DNA of 64,000 nucleotides from Bacillus gaemokensis (GTDB lineage Bacteria; Bacillota; Bacilli; Bacillales; Bacillaceae_G), in NCBI RefSeq assembly GCF_001590835.1, contig NZ_LTAQ01000001.1, forward strand, positions 208,357 to 272,356. The letters are read 5' to 3'. How positions within the stretch are numbered: position 1 is the stretch's first letter; the number at the start of each line of letters is the position of its first letter. Below the pieces are notes generated by a model. The model saw only the letters and a list, made by a program, of their open reading frames with translations. It was not told where the DNA came from and searched no databases. A program made the position numbers and the translations under genes. This document shows, piece after piece, positions 1-9,289 of this stretch.

Positions 1-454
1 TTTCAATACGTTTTTTCGAAAAATAGTAAACAATCGGAAATCCAAAAATGACAAATAACCAACTTACCGGGTCACCATAAGAAATTGATTTTGCCTGAAC
101 TAACCCATCTAGCATTTCATTTGTTTGAAGGAAAAAATGAGTTCCAATCAAACCTCCACCTACCATAAATGTTACAAAATAAAAGGTAAGAACGGTTTGT
201 GTATAATCTCGAAAAGTCGTAAATCCATACGCTGTGTATACAATAACTAACGAGTAAAGCAATTTTATAATCGGGTGTGTCATCATAGAAGCAAAAGGGG
301 TAAAGGCAAAAATAACAATTGTTGAACCAATGAATGCCCCTAATACAAGCCTCCATCTTTTGATCTTCTTTTTCAACACAGCTGCTGTTAATAAAAGTAA
401 AAGAAAATCAATGCAGGCGTTTAGCAACCAAACAACGTCGGCGTAAACAACCAA
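1..454 (-). CDS. spoIIGA: SpoIIGA, sigma-E processing protease (3' end outside window)
   Basis: This is the N-terminal part (about 151 residues) of the membrane aspartic protease that cleaves pro-SigE in the mother cell. The translation begins LVVYADVVWLLNACIDFLLL and continues with hydrophobic segments typical of the SpoIIGA membrane half; the protease half lies outside the window. I chose TTG at 454-452 as the start because GAGGTG sits about 6 bases upstream and no ATG fits. It follows ftsZ, as in other Bacillus, with its own Spo0A-type promoter upstream. The catalytic Asp region cannot be inspected. Confidence 0.9.
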   Translation of the reverse strand, partial: MVVYADVVWLLNACIDFLLLLLTAAVLKKKIKRWRLVLGAFIGSTIVIFAFTPFASMMTHPIIKLLYSLVIVYTAYGFTTFRDYTQTVLTFYFVTFMVGGGLIGTHFFLQTNEMLDGLVQAKSISYGDPVSWLFVIFGFPIVYYFSKKRIE

Positions 455-484
455 ACCATTCACCTCTTTTTTTAAGTTGAGACT

Positions 485-571
485 AGTATAATGCATATCC
501 AATAGGAAAGTGTGTCAATTTACGGAGGGGTTTTTTTGTTATTTTGTGGTTTCTAGACATAATCTGTCGCG
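485..571 (-). promoter_or_regulatory. spoIIG promoter with 22-bp spacer and Spo0A-like boxes
   Basis: On the minus strand TTGACA (518-513) and TATACT (490-485) are separated by 22 bases instead of 17. This unusual spacing is the hallmark of the Spo0A-activated, SigA-dependent spoIIG promoter in B. subtilis. Degenerate 0A boxes (consensus TGTCGAA) are visible upstream: TGTCGCG at 565-571 and TGTCTAG on the minus strand at 559-553. A third, TGTCAA, overlaps the -35. Spacing and box positions are seen; Spo0A control is inferred from the family. Confidence 0.8.
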
Positions 572-629
572 AGAGAATAAAAGTATTTTTTTATAGGAGT
601 ACATATAGCTATCAGAGAATGATTGAAAT

Positions 630-660
630 AAAAAAAGACCTGCTAAACAGATCTTTTTTT
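630..660. terminator. bidirectional terminator-like hairpin downstream of ftsZ
   Basis: Arms of 13 bases (AAAAAAAGACCTG and CAGATCTTTTTTT, one mismatch) enclose a 5-base loop, with A/T runs on both sides. It is a second hairpin between ftsZ and the spoIIGA promoter and probably backs up the ftsZ terminator. No gene lies in 661-773. Confidence 0.55.
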
Positions 661-773
661 ATTGTAAAAATTAGCTCATACAGTAATGTTTTTTCATGTC
701 CCTATCAATAAAACACTAATAAAATAGTAAGACAAGTACCAACTAATTTAACACTATTCTTTTTCTTTAGAAA

Positions 774-802
774 CAAAAAAAGGAGCTAAACTATAGCTCC
801 TT
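774..802 (-). terminator. intrinsic terminator of ftsAZ
   Basis: AAGGAGCTA pairs with TAGCTCCTT around a 5-base loop. On the minus strand the stem is followed by a run of seven T. It lies a few bases after the ftsZ stop codon and separates ftsZ from spoIIGA. Confidence 0.8.
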
Positions 803-807
803 TTCTT

Positions 808-1962
808 TTATCGTCTACGACGATTACGTAAAAATGCTGGAATATCGATATCATCTGAATCTGTATTACGATCATGTACAACAGGCTCTTCACGTTTTAC
901 TTCGCGTTTTACTTCGCGTTGTTTTTGTGGCTGAGCCACTGGTTGTTGTTGCGTGTGATTCCCATTTGCCGTCGGACGTACAAGTAGTTTTGGTGGTTGA
1001 ATTGCAACGCTATCATCAAAACCAGTTGCAATAACAGTTACAACAATATCGTCTTTTAATCCTTCATTAATAACAGAACCGAAAATCATATTTACTTCTG
1101 GATCTGAAGCCGAAGCTACAATATCGGCAGCTTCTTGTACTTCATATAAACTTAGGTTTGCGCCACCTGTTATGTTCATAATAACACCTTGTGCACCATC
1201 AATAGATGTTTCTAGTAACGGGCTAGAAATTGCTTTTTTTGCAGCTTCAGCAGCACGGTTTTCACCATTACCAGAACCAATACCCATTAATGCTGAACCT
1301 CTATTATGCATAATTGTTTTTACGTCTGCAAAGTCTAAGTTAATAAGACCAGGTGTAGCTATTAAATCAGAAATACCTTGAACACCTTGACGTAATACAT
1401 TATCCACTTCACGGAACGCTTCTAACATCGGTGTATTTTTATCTACAATTTCTAGTAAACGATCATTTGGAATTACAATCAATGTATCTACATTTTCTTT
1501 AAATGCTGCAATACCAGATGCAGCTTGCGTTGCACGTTTACGCCCTTCAAATGTAAATGGACGCGTTACAACACCAACTGTTAATGCACCTAGCTCTTTT
1601 GCAACTTGTGCGACTACTGGAGCTGCACCCGTTCCAGTTCCACCGCCCATACCAGCTGTTACGAAAACCATATCTGCACCACGAAGTGCTTCTTGGATTT
1701 GTTCTTTACTTTCTTCAGCGGCTTTTTTCCCTACTTCAGGGTTTGCGCCAGCACCAAGTCCACGTGTTAATTTTCCACCAATTTGCATTTTCGTTTCAGC
1801 TTTTGATAAATTTAACGCTTGTGCATCAGTGTTCACAGCGATAAAGTCTACACCTTGTACGCCATGATCGATCATACGGTTAACAGCATTATTTCCGCCA
1901 CCACCGACACCGATAACTTTTATATTTGCTAATTGATCTTGAGTAGTATCAAACTCTAACAT
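808..1962 (-). CDS. ftsZ: Cell division GTPase FtsZ
   Basis: Tubulin-like GTPase that polymerises into the mid-cell Z ring. The 384 residues show the nucleotide-binding start [12 protein letters not shown], the tubulin signature GGGTGTG at about residues 106-112, and a C-terminal conserved peptide ending IPAFLRNR that binds FtsA and other partners. The variable linker (about residues 330-370) is Gln-rich and holds a perfect 12-bp tandem duplication (about 895-918) encoding REVK twice. The ATG is preceded by AGGGGGAT. It follows ftsA by 39 bases and is cotranscribed with it; a terminator follows. Confidence 0.98.
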   Translation of the reverse strand: MLEFDTTQDQLANIKVIGVGGGGNNAVNRMIDHGVQGVDFIAVNTDAQALNLSKAETKMQIGGKLTRGLGAGANPEVGKKAAEESKEQIQEALRGADMVFVTAGMGGGTGTGAAPVVAQVAKELGALTVGVVTRPFTFEGRKRATQAASGIAAFKENVDTLIVIPNDRLLEIVDKNTPMLEAFREVDNVLRQGVQGISDLIATPGLINLDFADVKTIMHNRGSALMGIGSGNGENRAAEAAKKAISSPLLETSIDGAQGVIMNITGGANLSLYEVQEAADIVASASDPEVNMIFGSVINEGLKDDIVVTVIATGFDDSVAIQPPKLLVRPTANGNHTQQQPVAQPQKQREVKREVKREEPVVHDRNTDSDDIDIPAFLRNRRRR

Positions 1963-2001
1963 ATCGAAATCCCCCTAGAACCTCATTTTTCGTGTCCAAT
2001 T

Positions 2002-3303
2002 TTAATCCCATAAATAACGGAATACACGTTTTACTTTTGACATCATACGTTCATCATTTTGATTATTATTGCTTTGATTACGAGCTTTTTGTTTCGCAGG
2101 TTGCTGTTGTACCGGCATTGGTGCTGGTACTGGCTCAAAGTGCTCTTGCTTTTCCTGAGCAGCTTTCCCTCGTAATTTCGCTTTTTGATAAGAGTGTTTA
2201 ATTAATCCAACTCCAATTGTATATTGAGGTTCACGAACACCAATATAATCTGGAGTTGCTATACGAACATTTTCATGTAAAATATCATATGCAAGATCAA
2301 GAACACCCGGCATAGAAGCAATCCCACCAGTTAGTACATATCCAGAAGCTACTTGTTTCACTCCCAATTTATGTACTTCCTCTTGAACAAACATTAAAAT
2401 TTCCTCTACACGTGCCTCAATAATATCAGATAACTCCAATTGAGAATACTGTTCTGTTTGATCATTTCCCATGATAGGAACAGTAAATATCTCTTCTTCA
2501 GATGCAGTATCATAAAAAGCATGTCCATATTTCAGCTTAATTTGATCCGCGTTCTCTGTTGAAGTCTTTAGCCCAATAGCTATATCTTTTGTTATATGAT
2601 CTCCACCTAATGGTAATACACTCGTTGCTTGTAACTCGCCATCTCTAAAAATTGATAGAGTTGTAGATCCTCCGCCGATATCAACAAGTGCCACACCTCT
2701 ATTCTTCTCATCAGAAGATAAAGCAACTGTGGCAGCAGCTAAAGGTTGCAGACAAATATCAACAATTTCAAGACCGGCTTTTTCTACACAACGAAGTAGG
2801 TTATGTAGTAAAGTTCTTGAACCTGTAATTAATGTGCCTTCCATTTCTAATCTTACACCAATCATCCCGCGTGGATCGTTAATCTCGTCAAGACCGTCTA
2901 CAATGAACTGTCGAGGTACCACATCAATAAATTCACGTTCAGGAGCAATTGACACAACTTGTGCTGCATCTAAAACGCGTAAGACATCTTCATTTCCGAT
3001 TTCACGATCTTCATTTGAAACAGCTACTACTCCGTGACAAGGAAGAAGCTGTACTTGGTTTGCATTGACACCTACAACAACTTGTTCAATGTGAATTCCC
3101 ACCATGCGCTCAGCTTGTTCAATTGCTTTTTTTATTGATCGAACAGTCTCGTCTATATCAACTATAGAGCCCTTTTTCAAACCATTTGATTTTACATTTC
3201 CAACACCAATAATGTTTAAGCTGTCATTAACCATTTCACCAATGATGACTTTAACATTGGATGTACCGATGTCAAGACTAACATATATTTCATTGCTGTT
3301 CAT
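2002..3303 (-). CDS. ftsA: Cell division protein FtsA
   Basis: Actin-fold ATPase that ties FtsZ filaments to the membrane. The 433 residues begin with the phosphate-loop-like LDIGTSNVKVIIGE. They contain DIGGGSTTLSIF and TGGIASMPGV, typical of the actin/Hsp70 fold. A Gln/Lys-rich linker leads to a C-terminal amphipathic helix (SKVKRVFRYLWD) that would insert in the membrane. A strong AAGGAGGTG precedes the ATG. It is separated from divIB by 400 bases that carry a SigH-like promoter; the ylxW, ylxX and sbp genes found here in B. subtilis are absent. Confidence 0.97.
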   Translation of the reverse strand: MNSNEIYVSLDIGTSNVKVIIGEMVNDSLNIIGVGNVKSNGLKKGSIVDIDETVRSIKKAIEQAERMVGIHIEQVVVGVNANQVQLLPCHGVVAVSNEDREIGNEDVLRVLDAAQVVSIAPEREFIDVVPRQFIVDGLDEINDPRGMIGVRLEMEGTLITGSRTLLHNLLRCVEKAGLEIVDICLQPLAAATVALSSDEKNRGVALVDIGGGSTTLSIFRDGELQATSVLPLGGDHITKDIAIGLKTSTENADQIKLKYGHAFYDTASEEEIFTVPIMGNDQTEQYSQLELSDIIEARVEEILMFVQEEVHKLGVKQVASGYVLTGGIASMPGVLDLAYDILHENVRIATPDYIGVREPQYTIGVGLIKHSYQKAKLRGKAAQEKQEHFEPVPAPMPVQQQPAKQKARNQSNNNQNDERMMSKVKRVFRYLWD

Positions 3304-3384
3304 TCTTTGGCACCTCCTTCTTTATTTATACCATACAAGTCAATATATGGAACCACAATCGCAGCTTTACTATTTATAAGAAAA

Positions 3385-3413
3385 ATATTCAACGTCTTTA
3401 TGCGTTTCCCTTT
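3385..3413 (-). promoter_or_regulatory. SigH-type promoter for ftsA-ftsZ
   Basis: On the minus strand AAAGGGAAA (3413-3405), 11 bases, then GTTGAATAT (3393-3385). The SigH consensus is RNAGGAWWW, 11-12 bases, RNNGAATWW; only one defined position deviates. B. subtilis ftsAZ also has a SigH promoter that boosts FtsZ at sporulation onset, which supports the call. The rest of 3304-3703 is AT-rich with no gene and no convincing SigA promoter that I can see. Confidence 0.65.
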
Positions 3414-3703
3414 TTTAACCCTATATTTTTCTTATTTTTATTTAACATTCACTTATTCAAATCACAGTAACTTGTGAATGCCTGCTTTATTTTGAAATAA
3501 CTCTGCATAAAACGCAAAGATTACCGCCAAATATAAGTCTACACTAAGATGTACTCGTAGAAAAGCTAAACTTATACCAATCCTAACTTGAATCAAAGAA
3601 AATATGGATATTTTTCACCAAATTAATCATAATTGTAATGAAATTTACATATAGAAGAACACACTTGTCGTTATTGTATTTAAAAAGAAATAAAACTACT
3701 ACT

Positions 3704-4492
3704 CTACTGCTTTTTTTCTTCACCGTCTAAATATCTAAGATAGGTAGCAATTTCTAAATCAATTAAAACTTTTCTACCCGGCTCTATATTTTTTATAATA
3801 AACGGATATGCTTCCATACGCTTTGCAAAGTCCTGAATAGTCGTACTAACTTCATAGCCTTCATTCATGTATAAGGTAAGATGATCCTCATTTGAATTTG
3901 TTGGAGCATAGCGAATTTCAGAAATAGATCTCAGAATAGTCGGTGTTAATTTTTCTAGTTCCCCAATTAACTCTTTCATCTTCTCCTCTTTAAATGGCTC
4001 AAAAATCGGAGCTGCCACAGGTAATTTCCCATTCGGAAGCACGCTAAGTGTTTTACCATTTTCTAAAAGCGGTTGTAGTTTTCCACCTTTGTTTATATAA
4101 CCTATTGTTATATATTCTTCAATGTGAATATCAATTTTATTGGGGAATCGTTTCTTGACATTTACTTTTTTAATTTCTTTTCGTTTCGTTAAATTTTCTT
4201 CCGCCTTATGTGCTGTCACCCGAAAATAACTAGTATCATATGTAACTCCAGATTCCTTCATGACCTGTTCATCTGTCATATAATGATTCCCAAAAACACT
4301 TATCTTTTTTATATTACTAAGTGGAGACCTAAAATAAATTAAAAAAAGGACTAATAAAAATAAAATCGATACGTATAAAATCAATCGATGATTGACAGGT
4401 TTCTTATTTTTTTTCTTTTGATTTTGATTTTGATTTTGATTTTTTAATTTTGGTACACGATCTTGTAGTTTAATAATTTTACTATTTTTCAT
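3704..4492 (-). CDS. divIB: Cell division protein DivIB (FtsQ)
   Basis: Bitopic divisome protein that works with FtsL and DivIC. The 262 residues have a basic cytoplasmic tail, one membrane segment (about residues 38-57), then an extracellular POTRA-type region starting ISVFGNHYMTDEQV and a beta domain. The tail contains NQNQNQNQ, encoded by four GATTTT units when read on the plus strand, next to a Lys-rich stretch. ATG is preceded by AGGGGGA. It lies downstream of murB, with a hairpin just before its ribosome-binding site. Confidence 0.95.
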   Translation of the reverse strand: MKNSKIIKLQDRVPKLKNQNQNQNQKKKNKKPVNHRLILYVSILFLLVLFLIYFRSPLSNIKKISVFGNHYMTDEQVMKESGVTYDTSYFRVTAHKAEENLTKRKEIKKVNVKKRFPNKIDIHIEEYITIGYINKGGKLQPLLENGKTLSVLPNGKLPVAAPIFEPFKEEKMKELIGELEKLTPTILRSISEIRYAPTNSNEDHLTLYMNEGYEVSTTIQDFAKRMEAYPFIIKNIEPGRKVLIDLEIATYLRYLDGEEKKQ

Positions 4493-4515
4493 GTACGATC
4501 CCCCTATGTAACATA

Positions 4516-4544
4516 AAGAACGGCATGTTCCGCATGCCGTTCTT
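4516..4544. terminator. hairpin between murB and divIB
   Basis: A perfect 12-bp stem (AAGAACGGCATG and CATGCCGTTCTT) encloses a 5-base loop. On the minus strand it is followed by only TTTATG, so it would be a weak terminator or a leader structure. It ends about 24 bases before the divIB start codon. Confidence 0.5.
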
Positions 4545-4590
4545 ATCTTCTTATTATAACATAAATGATAATGAGCGGAACGGATAACAG

Positions 4591-5496
4591 TTATCTTCCA
4601 ATGATTTCTACTTCTGTATGCATATCTACATCAAATTTTTCTTTGATTGTTTCTTTAACAAACGCAATTAAATCGAGCACATCTTTTGCAGAGGCAGATC
4701 CCGTATTGACAATGAAATTCCCATGCATTTCAGAAATTTTCGCGCCGCCAATTTGATGACCACGCAGACCAGCCTTTTCTACTAAATCCCCAGCAAAGTT
4801 TGGTAGTGGATTTCTAAATATACTACCTGCACATGGATGATTCCATGGCTGAGTTTCACGACGATAGTCTTTATTCTTTTGCATCCTTCGAACAATCTCT
4901 TCACGGTTTCCTGTCTTTAGCTGTAACTCAACTTCTAATACAATGCCAGAGTACTTTGTTTGTAAAACAGAAGTACGATAAGAAAAATCCATCTCTTCTT
5001 TTATTAACCACTTAACTGTACCGTCTTCAAACATAATACATGCTCTCGTCAAAATCTCTGAAACATCAGATTTATGAGCGCCAGCATTCATATATACTGC
5101 TCCGCCAACACTTCCTGGGATACCACTTGCAAACTCTAATCCCGATAGACCTTGTCGACTAATTAATGTTGACAATTTAATTAGGGGATAACCTCCGCCC
5201 ACTCTTACAGTAGTTCCTTCTACTTCTAAGTGGTCTAATCCTTCTCCTAAACGAATTACAACACCTTCAATACCTTTATCAGATACAAGAAGATTAGAAC
5301 CACGTCCAATTACCGTCCACTTCATTTCATGTTTCTTTACTAATTCTAAAGTTTTCTCAACACCAGCAACACTACTTGGCACGATTAGAATATCAGCTGG
5401 TCCACCGATTTTCATAGTTGTATAACGAGCTAATAATTCATTTTCTAATACTTTACCAACCTTTGCTTCCATAAGCTCATTTGCCAATTGTTTCAT
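4591..5496 (-). CDS. murB: UDP-N-acetylenolpyruvoylglucosamine reductase MurB
   Basis: FAD- and NADPH-dependent enzyme that reduces UDP-GlcNAc-enolpyruvate to UDP-MurNAc in peptidoglycan precursor synthesis. The 301 residues show [35 protein letters not shown] (FAD binding) and the catalytic-region motifs [19 protein letters not shown] and HTEVEIIG. The reading frame stays open to 5550, but the ATG at 5496 has GGGGGAG six bases upstream and gives the usual family length. Stop and start of the murG-murB pair are about 50 bases apart. Confidence 0.96.
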   Translation of the reverse strand: MKQLANELMEAKVGKVLENELLARYTTMKIGGPADILIVPSSVAGVEKTLELVKKHEMKWTVIGRGSNLLVSDKGIEGVVIRLGEGLDHLEVEGTTVRVGGGYPLIKLSTLISRQGLSGLEFASGIPGSVGGAVYMNAGAHKSDVSEILTRACIMFEDGTVKWLIKEEMDFSYRTSVLQTKYSGIVLEVELQLKTGNREEIVRRMQKNKDYRRETQPWNHPCAGSIFRNPLPNFAGDLVEKAGLRGHQIGGAKISEMHGNFIVNTGSASAKDVLDLIAFVKETIKEKFDVDMHTEVEIIGR

Positions 5497-5546
5497 GATG
5501 CTCTCCCCCATAATAAGTCTCCATATTACAGTAGTATGCAGGGCAT

Positions 5547-6650
5547 TCACCTAACGTTATTTTGTACAAGCTTTTTCATCACTTCAAATAACTTATTTGC
5601 TGCATCTGGAATCCCTAACTGCTCAGCAGCTAGTTTCATATTTTGTAATGTTTGAGTATGTAACAAAATCTCATCAATATCACGAAGAAGCGTTTCAGCT
5701 GTTAAATCTTTTTCAAGAAGCATTTTCGCTGCCCCCTTGTCCACAACTGATCGAGCATTTTTCTCTTGATGATTATTTGTCACATAAGGACTTGGAATTA
5801 AAACACTTGGCTTTCCTAGCGCTGTCAATTCCGCTAGCGTTGTAGCACCAGCACGTGAAACAACAAGGTCTACACCAGTAAGTACCTCTGGCATATTATG
5901 AATAAACGGTTTAATGATTACATTATCCGGATTTCCCTTTTGTTTCACAGCCTCTATTACTTTATCATAATGCACTTCACCTGTAATATACAACACTTCA
6001 TAGTTTTTGTTACCAAATTGTTCAATTGCTTCTACAAAAGCATCGTTAATCGGTCTAGCACCGCGACTCCCACCAAAAATAAGAACAGACTTTTTAGGAA
6101 GAGCAAGTCCCACTGAACGCTTCCCTTTCAATCCATTTTGGTTCATCACTTCCGATGCACGTGGATTCCCTGTCATGACAACTTTAGATTGTGGGAAATG
6201 CTCAGAAGCCGCTTCAAAACATACAGCAACTTTATCTACATATCGACTTAAAAATTTATTCGTTACACCAGGCACACTATTTTGTTCGTGTACAATTGTT
6301 GGAATTCCTAATTTTGCTGCCGCGTATACGACTGGACCGCATACGTAGCCACCTGTACCAATCACGACATCTGGATTAAATCGACGAATATATCGTTTAC
6401 TATCTTGTACACCTTTTAGAAAACGCATTACCGTTTTTACATTATCAAGGGATATTTTACGTTTAAATCCACTAATAACAATAGATTGAAAAGGTATACC
6501 TGCTTTTGGAACAATTGTACTCTCCAATCCATTTTCCGTACCAATGTATAAAAATCTTGCTTCAGGATGTAGTTTCTTTATTTCCCTAATTAAAGCAAGG
6601 GCTGGATATATATGACCACCTGTGCCACCACCACTAACTAATACTCGCAC
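5547..6650 (-). CDS. murG: UDP-GlcNAc:lipid I transferase MurG
   Basis: Membrane-associated GT-B glycosyltransferase that adds GlcNAc to lipid I to make lipid II. The 367 residues open with the G-loop [16 protein letters not shown]. They contain [22 protein letters not shown], a second Gly-rich loop [10 protein letters not shown], and [11 protein letters not shown] for UDP-GlcNAc binding. The start is GTG with GGAGG eight bases upstream. A terminator separates it from spoVE, so murG probably has its own promoter; a TATAAT lies upstream but without a good -35. Confidence 0.96.
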   Translation of the reverse strand: MRVLVSGGGTGGHIYPALALIREIKKLHPEARFLYIGTENGLESTIVPKAGIPFQSIVISGFKRKISLDNVKTVMRFLKGVQDSKRYIRRFNPDVVIGTGGYVCGPVVYAAAKLGIPTIVHEQNSVPGVTNKFLSRYVDKVAVCFEAASEHFPQSKVVMTGNPRASEVMNQNGLKGKRSVGLALPKKSVLIFGGSRGARPINDAFVEAIEQFGNKNYEVLYITGEVHYDKVIEAVKQKGNPDNVIIKPFIHNMPEVLTGVDLVVSRAGATTLAELTALGKPSVLIPSPYVTNNHQEKNARSVVDKGAAKMLLEKDLTAETLLRDIDEILLHTQTLQNMKLAAEQLGIPDAANKLFEVMKKLVQNNVR

Positions 6651-6730
6651 TACAAATTCCTCCGCTTCTCTGTTCTAATTTCAACTGTATTTATTATATT
6701 CATGATATATTTCACCGTTTTCCACATACG

Positions 6731-6757
6731 AAAAACCCTGTCTAAAAAACAGGGTTT
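6731..6757 (-). terminator. intrinsic terminator after spoVE
   Basis: AAACCCTGT and ACAGGGTTT form a 9-bp stem around a 7-base loop, followed on the minus strand by a T run. The stem overlaps the spoVE stop codon, so most transcripts should end before murG. Confidence 0.8.
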
Positions 6758-7847
6758 AGTAGCGAGAGTGACGACTTATATTTAACAATACGCCAACTGC
6801 CATTAGCATTAAGGTCAAACTTGACCCACCATAACTTAAAAATGGCAAAGTAATTCCTGTAACAGGCATTAACCCCGTCACAACACCAACATTAATCATC
6901 ACTTGAATCGCAATCATCGCCACAATACCTACTGCTAAAAACGTACCATATAAATCTGGCGCTCCTAATGCTATACGAATCCCGCGCCATAATAACAGAC
7001 TAAATAATAATAACACAAACGATCCACCAATAAAACCTAATTCTTCGGATAAAATCGCAAAAATAAAATCCGTTTGAGGTTCCGGTAAATAAAGAAATTT
7101 TTGTCTACTTTGCCCAAGCCCCAAGCCAAATAAACCACCAGGTCCAATCGCAAGCAATGATTGAATAATCTGAAATCCACTCCCAAGCGGATCAGACCAC
7201 GGATCTAAATAGGATGTAATTCGTTTCATTCGATATGGTGCCGATGCAATTAATCCAACCAAGCCCGCTGCACCAACTAGCCCTAACATTGAGAAATGAA
7301 AAACTCGTGCTCCTGAAATGAAAATCATGATAATACATGTCCCAACCATTACTGTTCCTGTTCCAAGGTCTGGTTGCAGCATAATCATTCCAAATGCGAC
7401 AAATACAAAACCAAGTGCAGGAAGTAAACCACGTTTAAAGGATGTAATCACCTTTTGCTTCTCCGCTAAAAATTTCGCTAAAAAAATAATCATCGCGAAT
7501 TTCATAAATTCTGACGGCTGAATGGAAAACGCTCCAATTCCAATCCAACTTCGAGCTCCCCCGCGTACAAGTCCAACTCCAGGAATCAGAACAAGAATAA
7601 GAAGAATAAAACAAACAAGCAAAATTACTTTCGAATAAGTACGCCATATCCAATAGTCAATTTTCATAATAAAAAACATCGCGGCTACACCAAGTCCAGC
7701 AAATAGCAATTGTCTTTTTGCAAAAAAGAATGAATCACCCATCTTATAGGAAGCCCAAACAGCACTTGCACTGTAGACCATAATCATTCCAATTGTTAAC
7801 AGCAGGAGTGTAGCGATAATCAAAATAAAATCAGGCGTTTTCTTCAT
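6756..7847 (-). CDS. spoVE: SpoVE, SEDS-family glycosyltransferase for spore cortex
   Basis: Polytopic SEDS (FtsW/RodA) protein that polymerises glycan for the spore cortex with the transpeptidase SpoVD. The 363 residues have about ten hydrophobic segments and the SEDS signatures GARSWIGIGAFSIQPSEF, QPDLGTGTVM, LPEPQTDFIFAILSEELGF and PFLSYGGSS. Position between murD and murG identifies SpoVE rather than FtsW, which is at 46.2-47.4 kb. I chose ATG at 7847, but an in-frame TTG at 7853 lies closer to GAGGTGG and is a real alternative. The longer open frame begins inside the murD terminator and is rejected. Confidence 0.92.
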   Translation of the reverse strand: MKKTPDFILIIATLLLLTIGMIMVYSASAVWASYKMGDSFFFAKRQLLFAGLGVAAMFFIMKIDYWIWRTYSKVILLVCFILLILVLIPGVGLVRGGARSWIGIGAFSIQPSEFMKFAMIIFLAKFLAEKQKVITSFKRGLLPALGFVFVAFGMIMLQPDLGTGTVMVGTCIIMIFISGARVFHFSMLGLVGAAGLVGLIASAPYRMKRITSYLDPWSDPLGSGFQIIQSLLAIGPGGLFGLGLGQSRQKFLYLPEPQTDFIFAILSEELGFIGGSFVLLLFSLLLWRGIRIALGAPDLYGTFLAVGIVAMIAIQVMINVGVVTGLMPVTGITLPFLSYGGSSLTLMLMAVGVLLNISRHSRY

Positions 7848-7897
7848 TGGCAATGAACACCACCTCTTTGGAAGAAGCTTTTTTTGTTCTATGTAAC

Positions 7898-7931
7898 AAA
7901 ACATCAGTAGGTGTTAACCTACTGATGTTTT
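7898..7931. terminator. strong hairpin between murD and spoVE
   Basis: A perfect 15-bp stem (AAAACATCAGTAGGT and ACCTACTGATGTTTT) surrounds a 4-base loop directly after the murD stop codon. A T-rich tail follows on the minus strand. It should end transcripts from murD and make spoVE depend on its own promoter. Confidence 0.7.
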
Positions 7932-7936
7932 GTACT

Positions 7937-9289
7937 TTATATAAGTTTATGCACAGCTTGTATAAAAATGTCTCCTCTTTCTTCAAATGTTTTAAATTGA
8001 TCCCAGCTTGCACATGCTGGCGAAAGAAGAATGACATCTCCATCTGTAGAGTGAACATAAGCTCTCTCTACTGCCTCTTCTAAATTATCGACACTTTCAA
8101 TTATATCTAATCCTGCTTTTTCTGCTGCTTTCACTAGCTTTGGTGCAGTTTGTCCAAATGTTACAATTGCTTTTACATGTTCAAAATATGGAATTAAATC
8201 ATCAAATTCATTTCCACGGTCAAGACCACCTGCTAACAAAATAATAGGCCCTGTAAATGCTGATAAAGCCTTTTCCGTCGCTAACATGTTCGTTGCCTTT
8301 GAATCATTATAAAACTTACGGTTGTTAATTGTCGTCACATATTCTAGACGATGTTTGACACCTGTAAATCGTTTTAATACTAGGGCAATTGCCTCATTTG
8401 CTACACCTAGCAATTTTGCGATGCTCATTGCAGCTAAAATATTTTCTAAGTTATGTTTACCAGGTAAAACGATATCCTGAACTTCAACGACTTTCTCATC
8501 TTTAAAATAAAGAGCACCATCTTTAATACATGCACCATCTTCAATTACTTTCGTAGCCGAAAATAGTACTTTTTGTCCTTTAGTATTTGCTGATAAGGCC
8601 ATTACATCTGCATCATCAGCATTCATTACACTATAGTCTGTTTCGGTTTGGTTTTTAAAAATATTCGCTTTCGCTAAACCGTACTCTTTCTTTGTACCAT
8701 GATAATCTAAATGTGCTTCAAATAAATTTAAAAATGCTGCAATTTTAGGTTGAAACGTTTCAACACCCATTAACTGGAAGGATGAAAGTTCCGTAACAAC
8801 TACTTCATTTTCTTTTGCCTCTTGTGCAACTTCACATGCTACAGTACCTATATTTCCAGCAATAACGGGGTGTTTCCGTCCTTCTTTCAACATTTCGAAT
8901 GTTAACATTGTCGTTGTTGTTTTACCATTAGATCCCGTAATTCCAACAAAAGGCGCCTCTGAAATCCGATACGCTAACTCCACTTCTGTTACAATCGAAA
9001 TTTGTTTTTCTTTCGCTGCAACAAGCAGTGGATTAGAATACGGAATCCCTGGATTTTTTACAACAAGCGAAATATTTCTTTCTAATAATTCTAAAGGATG
9101 ACCGCCACATACGACGTCCATTCCTTTTGCTTGTAATTCCGCAGCCAATATATTATCAGCTAATGGCTTTCCGTCATTTACAATAACATTTGCCCCTAAG
9201 CTTTTTAATAAAGTAGCTGCCGCATAACCACTTTTGGCAATGCCTAATACAAGAATATTTTTATTTTGATAGTCAGTTACAGTTTTCAA
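7937..9289 (-). CDS. murD: UDP-N-acetylmuramoylalanine--D-glutamate ligase MurD
   Basis: Cytoplasmic ATP-dependent ligase adding D-Glu to UDP-MurNAc-L-Ala. The 450 residues show a Rossmann-like N-terminal domain ([11 protein letters not shown]), the Mur ATP loop [24 protein letters not shown], and the C-terminal domain with FYNDSKATN and LLAGGLDRG. The start codon is TTG, directly abutting the TAA of mraY, which suggests translational coupling. A possible SigE -10 (CATAAACT, 7951-7944) is buried in its last codons and could serve spoVE, but the matching -35 is poor. Confidence 0.97.
   Translation of the reverse strand: MKTVTDYQNKNILVLGIAKSGYAAATLLKSLGANVIVNDGKPLADNILAAELQAKGMDVVCGGHPLELLERNISLVVKNPGIPYSNPLLVAAKEKQISIVTEVELAYRISEAPFVGITGSNGKTTTTMLTFEMLKEGRKHPVIAGNIGTVACEVAQEAKENEVVVTELSSFQLMGVETFQPKIAAFLNLFEAHLDYHGTKKEYGLAKANIFKNQTETDYSVMNADDADVMALSANTKGQKVLFSATKVIEDGACIKDGALYFKDEKVVEVQDIVLPGKHNLENILAAMSIAKLLGVANEAIALVLKRFTGVKHRLEYVTTINNRKFYNDSKATNMLATEKALSAFTGPIILLAGGLDRGNEFDDLIPYFEHVKAIVTFGQTAPKLVKAAEKAGLDIIESVDNLEEAVERAYVHSTDGDVILLSPACASWDQFKTFEERGDIFIQAVHKLI

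Noticed and set aside
475-490. A 16-base string AGTTGAGACTAGTATA shared with the minus strand near 11905-11920
   Set aside because: With 64 kb of AT-rich DNA searched on both strands, about one such match is expected by chance, and flanking sequence is unrelated.
3300-3340. TTGACT close to TATAAA just upstream of the ftsA ribosome site
   Set aside because: Only about seven bases separate the hexamers, and a start there would leave almost no room before the ribosome site.
7848-8058. Minus-strand frames running from murD into spoVE and the longer spoVE start at 7904
   Set aside because: They pass through the 15-bp terminator hairpin and lack a ribosome site.
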